Shown here in pieces: positions 24,001 to 34,960 of a stretch of DNA of 64,000 bases (positions within the stretch are counted from its first letter, which is position 1; each line of letters opens with the position of its first letter). The DNA is taken from the NCBI GenBank assembly GCA_022495005.1, contig JAGYXB010000372.1, positions 310,001 to 374,000 of the forward strand, written 5' to 3'. The translations under genes and the position numbers were made by a program. This DNA is from Rhyacophila brunnea. Taxonomy: Eukaryota > Arthropoda > Insecta > Trichoptera > Rhyacophilidae. The notes below the pieces were generated by a model, which was given only the letters and a program-made list of their open reading frames with translations, did not search any database and was not told the origin of the DNA.

Positions 24001-27000
24001 TATGTATACACATAATATGACAGACAACATGAAACGGAGAAGTTTGGCAACCATTGACTTGCAGGGCTAAATTGTTTGAAATACAATTTCTACCGTTGAA
24101 AAATTCACATCAGCAAGACTTATTCTGTGACAAATACAAATCTTTTTAATAAAAAATATATTAGGTATGTGAAATCAATAAAATGATTATTTCATTTTGC
24201 TCTCCTGTAAAGTTGTAAATTGTCACATGCCCTTTTAGCCCAACCAGACTACATATCGATGGTGCAGATCACAAACCTTCTATGTCAAATTTTATGATTT
24301 TGACTTTATGGTATCAAAAAATAAACAAAAACTTAACGGATCTGTTGAACTTTACCTCCTATGTCAATAAGAAATGTAGCCCAGTTTATTGATCTTTTAA
24401 TTAAAACTCCTATGTCATATTCATCGTATTATGCTGCAAATAAATCAGTTTTAACCTTCCCCTGTAAAATCGTATTTTTTGACTAAGGAGGTTTGTGATC
24501 TACACCATCGATATGCTACTTTTACATTGACTACAAAACACACACACAGATAGGAAAAGAACAAACCTGTAACCTTCATATTGGTATCACAGGGACAATT
24601 GCAATCGGGGCAGTTCGTTCTGAATGACATCACTTCTCCCGATTGGATATCACGCAAGGAATGTTCATCTTCTAAAATTGGAACCAATAATGAGGAGTTG
24701 GGAGGAACCTTTTCTTCAGGTTTGTCCTCCACCTAAAACAAAAGAAGTAATGCATAAGTGAAAAGAATTAAATTTAAGTCGTACAACCATTTTTATTATG
24801 GTAATTCTAATTTATTTATCTATCAACGTTTATACGTATAAATGCGAATAAACTGTATTTATTGTCAGTGTGCATTTACCATTGGTGAGGGTCTAAGTGC
24901 CTGAAGATGCCGATAGGCGAAACCTGGGTTGCAAAAAATGACTGAATGGAATAATACAAAACTGAAATCAGTCAGAATTTTAATTGAAGTAAGGTGGATA
25001 GTATTAATTATGACAATATACCATCGGGGAAAAATAGATCAACGACACCCATATTTTTTATCATTTATATTTGGAAACTGTCTATGATGATTCAATTAGT
25101 GAAGGTTTCACAAATAACAAAAAACTTATTTTTTTTTAAGAAATTGGACCGCCTTCAAATTTGAATAGAATGTACTGTCACTACATCAACAGCTGTATAT
25201 TGAATTTCTAGTTTCTGGATATACTGGAAGTAGGCAAAAACTGAATGCAAAAACCTGATAGGACTGTTGCAGATTTTAGCTTATCCTTTTATATACGTAA
25301 TAGAGAGAACTCATAAAGTTCGGAGGATGTATGTGACAGCAAAGAACTAGAGACTAAGAAGAGTGGAGGAAGCTAGGGGAGGCCTTCATCCAGCAGCTTA
25401 TCGACCCCGGCTGATGATGATGAATAGAGTAGATTCGAAAAATATGTAAAAGGTAAATACAGTACTCTCTCAGTAATCCGCCACCCCAAAAACCAGACAA
25501 GTCACGAGCCTAATACTACAAGGTTCTAAGTGTTTGTCCTTGAAAAAACAAACTCAACAATGAAGTAGTATTCTAAGCTGCCACATTGTTACTTTTGTTT
25601 CGTCAAGGACAAACACTTAGAACCTTGTAGTTCTCCACTCGCGAAGTGTCCAATTAGTGAAAGCGGTGGATTATAATGCATACATACAAAATATGGTAAA
25701 AATTAAAACAGGTATTTCGTAAAAATAGTTTTTTTTTTTTTGTGAAATTTGTTCTAGCAAATTACAGTTTTATTTATAATCAAAATCAAGTATTTACTAA
25801 ATTATACATATTTATAAACTAAGTTTATTAACTAAACATTAAACAGTAAATCACTTGACACAACCAATTGTTCAGTGAGGCAGATATTCTTGAATGGTTT
25901 AGGATTCCTGGCTTTCCCTATGACCAAAAGCTTCAGTTTGTGTGTCCTGGTTGCATGGGGAACGGCATAATTGTGACACTTTCCTCCCTGGTACATTACT
26001 TTCTTCGCGATGAACTTACGTTTTACGAAGGAGAAGTTTGCAAAATAAACCCGTCTCATCTGCGTTCTATACTTGTATGTGGCGGACTACTGAATTTGAC
26101 AATCGAATACCGGCGAATTATAGAGCTTGATTTTGTGCTTTCAACTAGTAAAAATAACGGCGGATTATAGTAGTTGTCGGATAATCGAGCGGCGGATTAC
26201 TGAGTGTACTGTAGTAATAATCGGGTTTTATGGGAATATTTACAGAAGAAAATTAGTGTAATCAGAATATGCAAAAATAATAAAAAGTCAGTGTTACACA
26301 TCAACTGATAATAGAATGTATACATAGCGTTTTTAAGTTACCTCGGAGTGTGTAAATATACCGAGCTGATGATCTTGTTCTTTCGTCCTCTCAAAAAACA
26401 CCTCACTGCAGTCAGGGTCTTTTCGTGGTGCAATAGGATTTTCTATGTGGCTATTACCTAAAATATTAAGTAAACATTTTTATAAAAACCGGGATGAGGG
26501 TAGGATGCAAAAGCACTTATCATACAAAACAATCATAATGACATAATCATGTTAGAAAAATAGTGGTACAACAATGGTGAATATCATTTTCTTTCCATAT
26601 CCATATGAAAGAAGTAACCAGGCCAGGGCTAATTTGTATATATTATTGTCTATGATTAATATCGCTGACAGCTTTTTTTTACTCACCCAAACTAATATAC
26701 CACATTTTCAATGTGGTGTTATTATAACTGTTTACTAATTAATCTCTTACATTTTAAAATTTTCAGCCCGTATTTTGTAAAGTACAATGTACTTAATACA
26801 AAATTTTTGTGATCAATGCTAGGATCTAGAATTATGTGTATTTAATCTATTAAAATATTGATTTTTAAGCAATTCATTATATTCACCACTAATATCTTCA
26901 ACGATCATCGTAAATGGACCGTTGGTTTCTAAGTCCTTGAGTGCAACCACCTTCAAGATGAACAGGTCGATTTTTTCTGCATCTTCTGGGTGCTGTATTC

Positions 27001-30000
27001 TTCGCAAGACCTGGTCCTGCTGGAGACCAGTTACTACGCGGTCAAGAATTCCTTCCACAGTAGTAACCTCTAAAAATAAAGTATGTAAAATAAAATGAGG
27101 AAAATACGAGGCCCGAACCACTTCTAAGCATAAGTGCTGGTGAGAAAGCATTAATGCATAAACTGGCCATATGCAGCCGGATAAAGTGATATCTCACTAT
27201 TCCTCTGGGGGAAAAAAAATTCACTCACCTCCTTTCTGACTGAGTGCAGGCAATTCTAATTCCACCTGTGGTATGGAAACGGAAGCAGAATCACTTCTTA
27301 CAACACGCCTATTAAGGTCTTTAGCATTGTTACAAGTCAGCGTTAGTTTCACGCCATTCGGAGAAATTGCTCCGCCATCTTTCAACTCATTATTAGCATA
27401 GCCACAGTGTTGACAACTGAATGACATGACCACAACTTCTTTGTAAAACGGAATGCGTGTCAGCATCAATCTTGTCGAGCCCTAGAAAAACCGCACGAAT
27501 TAGAATTCAGAAATATTATAAGTATTATCTACATAAAATGATTAAGTCTACTTTTATTGAAGCAAAACTGGAAACAAAAGGTGAGAAAAAGGTTAAAATT
27601 CATCTGTAACCAAATTTTTCATTCAGTCTAATTTTTCAAGTTTATTCTTTTCCTTATTTTATATATAAATAATACACAAAGTAATGAGAACTTTGATATG
27701 GCATAGTTTATTTTAACTTATTATTGTCAGAGTATAGACACCTACACATTTGAAATGGTAGAAAGGTTTGTATATCTCAGGTCACCTGTTATGTTTGATA
27801 TTAAAAGATGTGTAATGTTAGAGCGGAATGCACAATCTAAAATTTCGTTCCTAAGTGTGAGGCCTCAGTGCCAGCGTTTGGCGCAGCGTTGAGCGTTATG
27901 CGCAACTCAAATGTATAACCGTATAAATGTATAACCAAAAAAAGACATTGTCTACGAACATTTTCACACACAGTTATACGTTTGAGTTGCGCAAAACGCT
28001 CAACGCTGCGCCGAACGCTGCCACTCAGGACGTACACTAAGGATAAGTCGCCGAAAAGGATGACTTAACTATAGACAATCCTGAGTATAGAGTTAAGGAA
28101 TCCTTAACCATAGACTACTTTTGTTATGAACACGCCCCCTTCTGTATTACCATTTACCACTGACAGCTGCTGTCAAAATAAATTCGCATGTCTATAACAC
28201 AGTCCATACACTCAAATTCATTTAACAATGTATCTCAATATGGATATTGATAGTGTTAATTCGTTTGGCATGTACTTGCAGAGTATTATTTTATTTTTAT
28301 ACGCCAGCCCGCAGAAATACAAAATACCAGATGAAGAATGACACTTGATGCTAGTGTTACCATGTTAAAAAAAAATCTTGTGGTGCCTGTGGAATCACGT
28401 ATAATGACTTATAACGGAAACATAAGAGTATTATAATTAAATATTAACCCTTAACACTCGAGTGCCGCCATATCGGCGGCATTAGAAGTTTCCCGTATTA
28501 CTCGAGTGCCGCCGTAGCGGCGGCATCGCCTATAAAGTCATTTTTTGTAATATTTTCAGAAATTTTTATAATGCGATTTCAATCAAGTTAGAATGAATAA
28601 TAATAGGTTATTACATTTATCTGAGAAAGAAATCGGCAAAAGAATACTGCGTGCCTAATTTCAACATAGTATTTTTATCGGAATCTTCTCTTTTTTTATT
28701 CGTAGGTCGTCGCTTGCAAGCAATGTTTTTTGTCACATAAATTTTATTTATTGAACGTTCCCAGACTAGAGTGAAGTGTTTGTCACGCATGATTTTGAAG
28801 TGTGTTTATATTTTTTATTGGTTCTCACTTGCGCAGGGGCGTCTCGTATAGTTTACAGTTTTATATTTGAATACTGTTTTTGATGACAATACTTACTAGT
28901 ATATTATGCCGATTCGGAACCTATATAATGTGAAATACTCTAATGAGTCAAATGAAAATTATTACGTATCGATTTATTATTTTTTGAGAAATCTTTTGAT
29001 AATGTGTACCGCACTGGGAATGAGTTGTTATGAGCCCGAAACTAATTTAGGAAATTTACGAGACAGCCGCTTATATTACAAGTGTATTTGAAGGCAATTC
29101 ATTTGTATCATATTTACAGTCATAATGGACGATTTACACTTTATAGCCAGTTCTCTACATACCGCTATTTCATTACGATTCTGTGATAAGCCAGGATTAC
29201 ATATTGGAGATTGCTTTGTGAAATACCACACAATCAAGAATTATAAATAAACTAAAAATAAGTACAGTATATTCATTATAAATTTATTTTACAGAATAAA
29301 AAAAAAAAAAAATTTTTTACATTTTTTTCACCAATTAAATGTTTTATATTGAAATTATGCTTTGTGCGGGAAAAAGTCTCGAGTGGGTGGTATGTACCTA
29401 TAAAAAAAATTTCGAGTGGAAAAGGTTAATATGTATTTATAGTTATTGCATTTATAAAATGCAGTTGTCATATTTTTGTCATCGTTTAACAATTATAAAA
29501 TAATTTACCTAATTTACCTAACGAGAATTTTTAAATATGGTATTATTTTCAATAAAAATGATCTTAACTAAGGACAGTGTTTCTGCATAGTGTTTTCTGC
29601 TAAGGAAATTTTAGTTATGACAAATGTTTCTGCATTCCGCTCTTAGCCAATAAACGCTACCATGGACTCCAAAAGACACCTCAAATAAAAGTAGGCTATA
29701 CAAGACCCTCACCAGACGATAAGTAAAGAAGTAATTCGAGAAAAATTCTGTGAGCAATTTTTGGAGCTATAAAAGAAAATGCCTACTATTGAGGTGAACG
29801 AGGTACAACTCATGAAATTTATTAACTGTTTGTGTAGCTAAGAATAGCACATTTTACTAAACTATGATACTCATGATAAGTGGCCACTTCACAAGAATGG
29901 AGGAAACGCAACCGCCAAAAGTATTAGACGAATCCAGGGGGACAAAGAAAATTTGAAAAACCTAAATTGAGATGGCTTGATTTTGTGAATCGAGATGCCA

Positions 30001-31251
30001 TTATATTGGGCATTCAAAACTGGATAATTACGGCGTAAGATAGGCAGACACGAAGAGATATCGTAGAAGTGGTTAAGGTTGTAGAGCCAATGATGTTCAA
30101 AGAGCTAACAGAAGCATGACTAGTGATATTTGGAGAAATAGCCACAATAATAATAAATTAACGGAAAAAGATACAGCACTCCATATCATTTTTGTGATTG
30201 AGGTCTTTGAAGACCAAACACCAAACCAAATTCTAACAAAACCTACTGTAATCCAAAAAATAATCAAGTAGGTTGTGTTAGGTTTGGCTTGGTTTTTGAT
30301 CTCAAAACACCTTAACCACAAAAACGATATTGAGTACTGTATCTTTACAAATTAATGTTAATATTATCAATTAACGCTCACCATGGGCCAGAGGCTAGAA
30401 TGCTGGTCTCTTGTTCTATATGTTCGAATCCTGTGGCTGTCAAATCCACATATTATGACGCACGGATCCAATGAAAAAAGTGCTAATAATTAACATAAAA
30501 TATCTGCTCAGATACCCCAATATATCCTCACAAATGAAATATGTACACTCCCCACCTTCAGTTTGGGCAAACCCGATATAAAATCTCATTGGCTGAAAAT
30601 CATTCCATACAAATCAGTCGATACCCCATTGGCTGCATACTATTTCATACAAATACGCCGACCAATGAATGACTCCGAATGCTTTACGAACCATCAGAAA
30701 ACGTGTGTGCATCAATTCTATGTAAATTTAGTTGTAATTTTATAGTACTCCATGTCGTTTTTATGATCAAAAACCAAACCAAAACCTAACACAACCTACT
30801 GTAATCCAAAAACAAGTAGGTTATGTTAGGTTTTGGGTTCTTTTTCAGTAGGTTGTGTTAGGTATTTGGTCTTAAATACCTTAACCACAATGACGATATG
30901 GAATACTATAAAATTAGGTAGGTACCAATTAACTAAAAAGGCCTGGCCTATATGGTAAATCAATGGTAGAGTCCCATAATATGCTGTGTTGGGGCGGAAA
31001 GGGTGATTTACATCGCATTAGCATAGGTAGGTAATTCATTAGTGTGTGAAGGCGGTAAACTAAGAATAATACTTGTTCAATGCAGTTGGGATATTTTGAA
31101 AGCTTGATAATTAATAAAACTTTAAATTCATATGGTCTCTACTTACTGTTTCATAGCAGTTCATACAGAGCGAATCCATTTCCGTAACCTGCGGATCTTC
31201 ATCGTCAGGATCTAGATCTCTAAATATTGGTTTCTGACAAGTGGTCGTCAT
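21008..31251 (-). CDS. ZPR1: zinc finger protein ZPR1, complete, 10 exons
   Basis: Exons, in order on the minus strand: 31251-31147, 27481-27229, 27069-26887, 26457-26342, 24732-24567, 23726-23656, 23479-23390, 22699-22521, 22097-21979, 21090-21008. All junctions are GT-AG, phases agree, and the sum is 1365 bp (454 codons plus TAA), close to the usual ~460. It holds two ZPR1 modules, each a C4 zinc finger plus a beta-barrel: C-M-N-C with SFSCQHCG (exons 1-2), and C-P-D-C with [13 protein letters not shown] (exons 5-6). Each module closes with a conserved block: [11 protein letters not shown] in the first, [10 protein letters not shown] in the second. The C-terminus is [17 protein letters not shown]. 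The family protein acts in nucleus and cytoplasm, helping fold elongation factor 1A and interacting with SMN; this is family knowledge. The exon 5 donor is inferred (ACAG/GTTTGT) because only it keeps frame with IPHFKE. Introns 1, 4 and 9 hold transposons. Confidence 0.95.
21533..21873. mobile_element. hAT-type MITE in last ZPR1 intron
   Basis: CAATGATACTCAACCTG at the left and CAGGTTGAGTATCGCTG at the right, with GGGCC inside each end. It is flanked by the exact 8-bp duplication CTCTAGAG (21525-21532 and 21874-21881). 341 bp, non-coding. Sits between ZPR1 exons 9 and 10, so it is transcribed antisense or sense with the intron and spliced out. Confidence 0.85.
24860..24990. repeat. dispersed repeat with hammerhead-like core, copy 2
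   Basis: Related to 16970-17110. Contains CCTGAAGATGCCGATAGGCG followed by AAACC: a CUGAAGA box, a GCC-GATA-GGC hairpin and a GAAAC box, in the order of hammerhead ribozyme cores such as those of Penelope-like retroelements. After it, TGGGTTGCAAAAAATGACTG could supply a short stem III and a GUU site. The base pair next to the CUGAAGA box would be U-C, which is non-canonical, so activity is doubtful. Lies in ZPR1 intron 4. Confidence 0.4.
25345..25432 (+). pseudogene. RTE retrotransposon 3' terminal fragment
   Basis: The plus frame [18 protein letters not shown] (about 25360-25412), then TGATGATGATGA, matches the last residues ([18 protein letters not shown]) and tail of the RTE copy at 31921-34960. 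Only ~90 bp remain. In ZPR1 intron 4. Confidence 0.8.
25460..26211 (-). mobile_element. pogo/Tigger (Jerky-like) transposon remnant with TA duplication
   Basis: Left end CAGTACTCTCTCAGTAATCC and right end (complement) CAGTACACTCAGTAATCCGC, flanked by TA on both sides (25458-25459 and 26212-26213). 752 bp. A minus-strand frame at about 25832-26059 keeps a piece of a Jerky/CENP-B-type DDE transposase, [19 protein letters not shown]. Carries a nested miniature element at 25515-25631. Lies in ZPR1 intron 4. Confidence 0.8.
25515..25631. mobile_element. miniature relative of the CTACAAGGTTCTAAGTG element
   Basis: ACTACAAGGTTCTAAGTGTT, then TGTCCTTG, returns as CAAGGACAAACACTTAGAAC, then CTTGTAGT: ~28-bp terminal inverted repeats around ~60 bp of unique DNA. 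The ends match those of the 1.45-kb element at 32483-33931. Exact borders are uncertain by a few bases. Confidence 0.8.
27862..28030. mobile_element. foldback MITE with ~60-bp arms
   Basis: The arm CAGTGCCAGCGTTTGGCGCA, then GCGTTGAGCG, returns as CGCTCAACGCTGCGCCGAAC, then GCTGCCACTCAGG. CAACTCAAATGTATAAC pairs with GTTATACGTTTGAGTTG further in. About 165 bp, non-coding, in ZPR1 intron 1. Confidence 0.82.
28448..29425. mobile_element. TTAA-flanked, piggyBac-type non-autonomous element
   Basis: TTAA at 28444-28447 and 29426-29429. The inner ends CCCTTAACACTCGAGTG and (complement) CCTTTTCCACTCGAAAT share CC-TT--CACTCGA. Near the left end are two copies of a GC-rich motif, ACTCGAGTGCCGCCATATCG and ACTCGAGTGCCGCCGTAGCG, each followed by GCGGCA, so each can form a small hairpin. 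A further CTCGAGTGG lies near 29379. No transposase; the short frame at 28906-29091 is unrecognised. Confidence 0.65.
29880..30100 (+). pseudogene. non-LTR retrotransposon ORF2 C-terminal relic
   Basis: The plus strand reads [20 protein letters not shown], then after a stop and frameshift [20 protein letters not shown], then WIITA. This is the G-H-x-x-R-M...P-K-x-R-W-x-D-x-V pattern at the end of many arthropod non-LTR reverse transcriptases. Stops and shifts show it is dead. In ZPR1 intron 1. Confidence 0.65.
30170..30343. mobile_element. MITE, family with ATACAGTACTC ends, copy 1
   Basis: GATACAGCACTCCATATCAT at the left pairs with ACGATATTGAGTACTGTATC at the right. Inner parts (CCAAACACCAAACC and AGGTTTGGCTTGG) are also roughly complementary, around AACCTACTGTAATCC. 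174 bp. A related copy lies 400 bp downstream. Confidence 0.75.
30376..30500 (+). repeat. possible tRNA-derived SINE head
   Basis: ATGGGCCAGAGGCTAGAATG (30383) resembles a pol III A box region, and TATGTTCGAATCCTG (30419-30433) a B box (GTTCGAATCC), spaced as in a tRNA. The flanking arms do not make a full cloverleaf by eye, so a SINE head is more likely than a tRNA gene. The tail is unresolved. Confidence 0.4.
30741..30910. mobile_element. MITE, same family as 30170-30343, copy 2
   Basis: TATAGTACTCCATGTCGTTT at the left and CGATATGGAATACTATA at the right. The interior AACCTAACACAACCTACTGT is shared with copy 1. About 170 bp. ZPR1 intron 1. Confidence 0.75.
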
Positions 31252-31702
31252 TTTTACAATATTCTTTATAGATATACGTTACAAAAACAAACTAATGTTT
31301 AGGTTATGTCTACGTAGAATATGCGTAGAACCAAGTATATTAGTCTATGGTAGAATCAATCTGCCATCGAAACTTCTAGCATGAAAAATCTTTGTCGTCA
31401 TTTCATCTGTCATAATCAGTGCTGTCATCTTTTTGTCACCAAATTATAGTACGCGGTCTACAAATTATAGTACATATTGTTTATGCAAAAAATATATTAC
31501 GCGTTTTCTTCGGTTTTCCAGCATACCTACATTTTCATGTTTTTTTTAAATCCTGTTTTGTTTCAAATCAAAGTCAAGAGTTATTTTTACTTCTTCCTCT
31601 CTTTGAAATTCACTGCCTTTCCTCCCGACTCTTTTTTTTCCGTTACTGGAAGAATTGCTAGTTTAATATTATTTGAAGTTTTATAGTTTACCTTTATAAT
31701 GT
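31252..31702. other. 5' flank of ZPR1
   Basis: Upstream of the ZPR1 ATG; the promoter should be here, but no element can be pinned down. Contains ATAGTACGCGGTCTACAAAT (31446), repeated almost exactly at 35837 in the same orientation. Confidence 0.4.
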
Positions 31703-31920
31703 AGTCCAGTCAATCTGTACTTTTTGGTTGCAAAAGGTGGGGTAGAAGAATTTTTTTTTGGTTTTTCGCTTATATCTGAAAAATGGTCGGTCATAGCAAA
31801 AATATTGTCATACACAATTTTAAAGCTTATTAAATTTTCGAAAATAATATAAATTTAATTCATTTTTTTCTATCTCTGACCGTTTATGAGACATTTTCTG
31901 TTAAAAACAATATATCATCA

Positions 31921-32475
31921 TCAGCCGGGGTCAATCCACTGCTGGATGAAGGCCTCCCCAAGCTTTCTCCAACTCTCTCGGTCCTGTGTCGTTCGCTGCC
32001 ATGTATTTCCGCCGAACTTTACCAGTTCGTCAATCCAGCGGCTTTTAGGGCGACCCTGTGGCCGTTTCGTACCCCTTGGGTACCACTGGATGACAGCATT
32101 TGTCCAGCGGCCGTCCTTTCGGCGAGCAATGTGCCCCGCCCATCTCCATTTCAGCTGTTTGGCAACGTCTATTACATCGCGTACTCTTGTCTGTTTCCTA
32201 ACACATTCGTTCCTCTTACGGTCCTTTCGCGTGATGCCCAACATGCACCTCTCCATGCCTCGCTGTGTAACTCTTAGCCTTTGGACATCTCTCGTGTTGA
32301 GGGTCCACGTCTCGCAGCCATACGTGAGCACGGGTAGCACACATTGGTTGAACACCCTACGCTTAAGACATAATGGTAGGTCACTCTTGAAGATAATATT
32401 CAGACGTCCGAAAGCACTCCATCCCAGCTTTGTTCTTCGAGCAATTTCATCATGCATGCTTCCGTCTATAGACAC
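31921..32475 (-). pseudogene. RTE ORF2 C-terminal domain
   Basis: A 184-codon open frame: SIDGSMHDEIARRTKLGWSA, then LPLCLKRRVFNQCVLPVLTY, GCETW, LKWRWAGHIARRKDGRW and RPQGRPKSRWIDELVK, ending FIQQWIDPG. This is the typical tail of RTE-type reverse transcriptases. Upstream coding sequence resumes beyond the nested element at 33932 in another frame (ISGTQLEQVSSYVYFGQQ). Confidence 0.88.
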
Positions 32476-32482
32476 CTCGCGA

Positions 32483-33931
32483 CCCGAAAACTACAAGGTT
32501 CTAAGTGTCGATTTTTGGCCAAACTAAAGTAATAATGAGGCAGTCTTCCAAGTCACATTATCTACATACTATATCAATATGAGGTCGATATTTCTTATAT
32601 TTTTTCATTAAACCCCAATACTACCAAGTTCTATGTGCACTTTACAAAATATCTGTGGTACTACAGAGTTCTATCATAATCTAAAAAGATCCGTCGTTCT
32701 ACAAAGTTCTATGTGCTTTGACATTTCGTGGTTGTGAATACATTTAAAGTTGTTAAAATGGTTTAATTGCAATATAAAGAGTAAAATCTTGTTATTTTGT
32801 ATTTTAAATTTATTATTAGGACTTCATGCAGTATACTTAACTAGAAACCACGACTATTTAAATAAACTACTATAACTTCGAGATACATAACCTCAAAAAA
32901 ATGTTTCGTGATATTTGATATCAACAGTAAATTGTGAACTCGCTAATAGATGAATTTTAATATTATGAAACGTAAGTAAGGTTTAATTATATTATCGTTA
33001 TTTTTTTTTCAAATATTGAGAGTATTTTAAGGCTATTTCATTCATTGATTTAATGTTTTAAGGTTAAAAGTCTTCCTGGAAGTGATATAAATGTTTGAGA
33101 TGTTTCAAATCTCAGTAGATGAGGTGAAAAAATGGTTATGTTGTATTCTAAAATCCCTATTCCTGAGGATTCCCACACTATAGAGATTTAGTATATTAAT
33201 TATACAATATCATTATGATGTTATGATGGATCTGAAAGATATGCCTCTTGCTGGCTTGAAGTTTATTCTAAAACTGAGACGAATAATTTAATAAAAGAAT
33301 TTTTACACAACATTCCCTCAGCCATTAGTAATAACAATCTTGTATACACAATTACATTAACTGTATCTGATGTGAAGACAACAAGCCAGTTGAAATTGAA
33401 CAATAAACATTGGGCTTGTTGCATCAACAATAGTTTTGTATTTTTATTAAATTATATTTTCAACATAATTTTCATTTTAAAATGGTATTAAACAAAAATT
33501 ACAAAAAAATATTTAAGTTTTTCCGAATTTCCCATTTTACCAATAATTTCCATACATTTTCTCCGAAAAAAATATTATATTAGATAACTTTCAAGAATTT
33601 TATTTATTTTAACATGAAAAGTGAAACTATGTGTCCTGAATCACTAGGATTTCCATACAAATTTCAGTTAGAACCTTGTAGTAAAGGCGATTTGTTTGAG
33701 TTTCAGGTGGACAAAGTTCTAACTGAATTTATGATATATAAAATTAACCATTAAAAACTAGTTTTAACGTAGTTTTATTGATAGTTACAACATAGCAGTA
33801 CCATCATTGATATATTCAATCAAAAAAATAATTGAAAACATTCACAATTAACAAAATACAAGCGTTCAAAACTTCAACAGCCCATAACTTTTTTGCTGCA
33901 GTTGTTCACTTAGAACTTTGTAGTTCTCGGG
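32483..33931. mobile_element. CTACAAGGTTCTAAGTG element, 1.45 kb, nested in RTE
   Basis: CCCGAAAACTACAAGGTTCT and (complement of right end) CCCGAGAACTACAAAGTTCT are its ends. It is flanked by TCGCGA on both sides (32477-32482 and 33932-33937); the flank could be read as 8 bp, TCGCGACC, with two bases fewer at the left end. Removing it reconnects the RTE sequence. Six further copies of the TACAARGTTCTA motif lie near the ends (about 32631, 32661, 32699 direct; 33669 inverted; 33711 direct; plus the termini). No ORF above 60 codons, so non-autonomous. Confidence 0.83.
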
Positions 33932-34960
33932 TCGCGACCTGCTGTCCGAAATAGACGTAGCTGCTGACTTGCTCGAGTTGGGTGCCAGAAATACAGATAA
34001 TCGCAGGGTCCGAAAAACAGTTCCTCATCACTTTTGTCTTTGAGACATTTATCTTTAGGCCGACCGTTTGACTACATCCGCGAGTTCTTGCATTCTACCT
34101 TGGAGGTCTTTCGGGTCTTGTGAGAGTATAACAATATCATCTGCAAAGCGCAGGTGACTGAGGTGCTCCCCATTAATTGGAACACCTTTTCCTCCCAATC
34201 AAGTTTCCTAAATAAGTCCTCAAGAGTAGCGGTGAATAGTTTAGGTGAAATGGTATCACCTTGCCGGACACCTTTGTTAATGGGGAATTTACACGACCGT
34301 TTGTGGAGTTTCACGCATGCTGTGGCATCACTGTATATACTGTTAAATATGTTTATACAGCGTCTGGAAATTCCTTGGTTGTTAAGGGAGTCTATAATTG
34401 AGAATTTTTTGATGGAATCAAACGCCTTTTCATAGTCTATAAAACCAAGATATAATGGCAGTTTGAATTCCTGGTAGCGCTCCTGTATATGATCCATAGT
34501 ACTGTAGCCTCTTCTGAATCCGGCTTGCTCTCTTGGTTGGTTCTCGTCTAGAACTGTTTTGAGACGGTTTGAGAGTATTTTCGTGAAAACCTTATACAGA
34601 ATTGGCAGTAGACTAATTGGTCGATAGTTTTTCAGATCTTCAGTGTCTCCTTTCTTATGGAGAATAATAATGGAGGCATTTTTCCATGACTCTGGGATGT
34701 TCTCTTCGTGCAGACAAGACGTGAACAGACGTGCGAGCACATCACTCACCGTCCTCCCGGCCCGTTTGAGAACATCGATAGTCAGCCCATCTTCTCCCGG
34801 GGCTTTCCCACTCTTCATGCACATTATAGCATATTCCACCTCTGTGGTAGTAACCTCGGGAAGAGGATCTCCATATTCTCCGTTCACCGGAAGATCTGAG
34901 TTGATGTCAGTGTCATCTTTGTATAGAGCGCTGTAAAACTCTACAACAGTGTCCAGTAGA
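33932..34960 (-). pseudogene. RTE reverse transcriptase core, frameshifted
   Basis: The frame 34887-34072 reads EVEYAIMCMKSGKAPGEDGL, KNYRPISLLPILYKVFTKIL, motif A YLGFIDYEKAFDSI and motif B KGVRQGDTISPKLF. The catalytic F-A-D-D box (HLSHLRFADDIVILSQD, about 34160-34120) is in the next frame, so a frameshift lies near 34175. Another lies near 34060, before LKINVSKTKVMRN. Compared with copy 2, six codons (VFREII) after STMDHIQ are missing here. Confidence 0.87.

Larger units (their letters stand above)
27817..29647. mobile_element. probable inverted-repeat transposon in ZPR1 intron 1, with two nested elements
   Basis: GTTAGAGCGGAATGCACAAT at the left and TTCTGCATTCCGCTCTTAGC at the right form imperfect terminal inverted repeats. 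Inside are the foldback at 27862-28030 and the TTAA element at 28448-29425; without them it would be under 700 bp. No transposase was seen. Confidence 0.5.
31915..34960 (-). mobile_element. RTE-clade non-LTR retrotransposon, 5'-truncated, copy 1
   Basis: Minus-strand element with a (GAT)n-type tail at 31915. It keeps the C-terminal part and the reverse transcriptase core but no endonuclease. Similarity to copy 2 (plus strand, 63290 onward) ends near 34960, which marks the 5' truncation usual for target-primed reverse transcription. A 1.45-kb element (32483-33931) is inserted in it. Its 3' terminal ~45 bases are the conserved core of the satellite at 4-11 kb. Confidence 0.88.

Noticed and set aside
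24451..24566. Extension of the ZPR1 exon 5 frame past IPHFKE-joining donor
   Set aside because: Translation loses family similarity after NMKVT; the ACAG/GTTTGT donor restores the conserved second zinc finger.
30200..30880. AACCTAACACAACCTA stretches resembling insect telomere repeats (TTAGG)
   Set aside because: Not tandem TTAGG; they lie within the arms of two MITEs.
31886..32527. 213-codon plus ORF
   Set aside because: Antisense of the RTE C-terminal frame 31921-32475.
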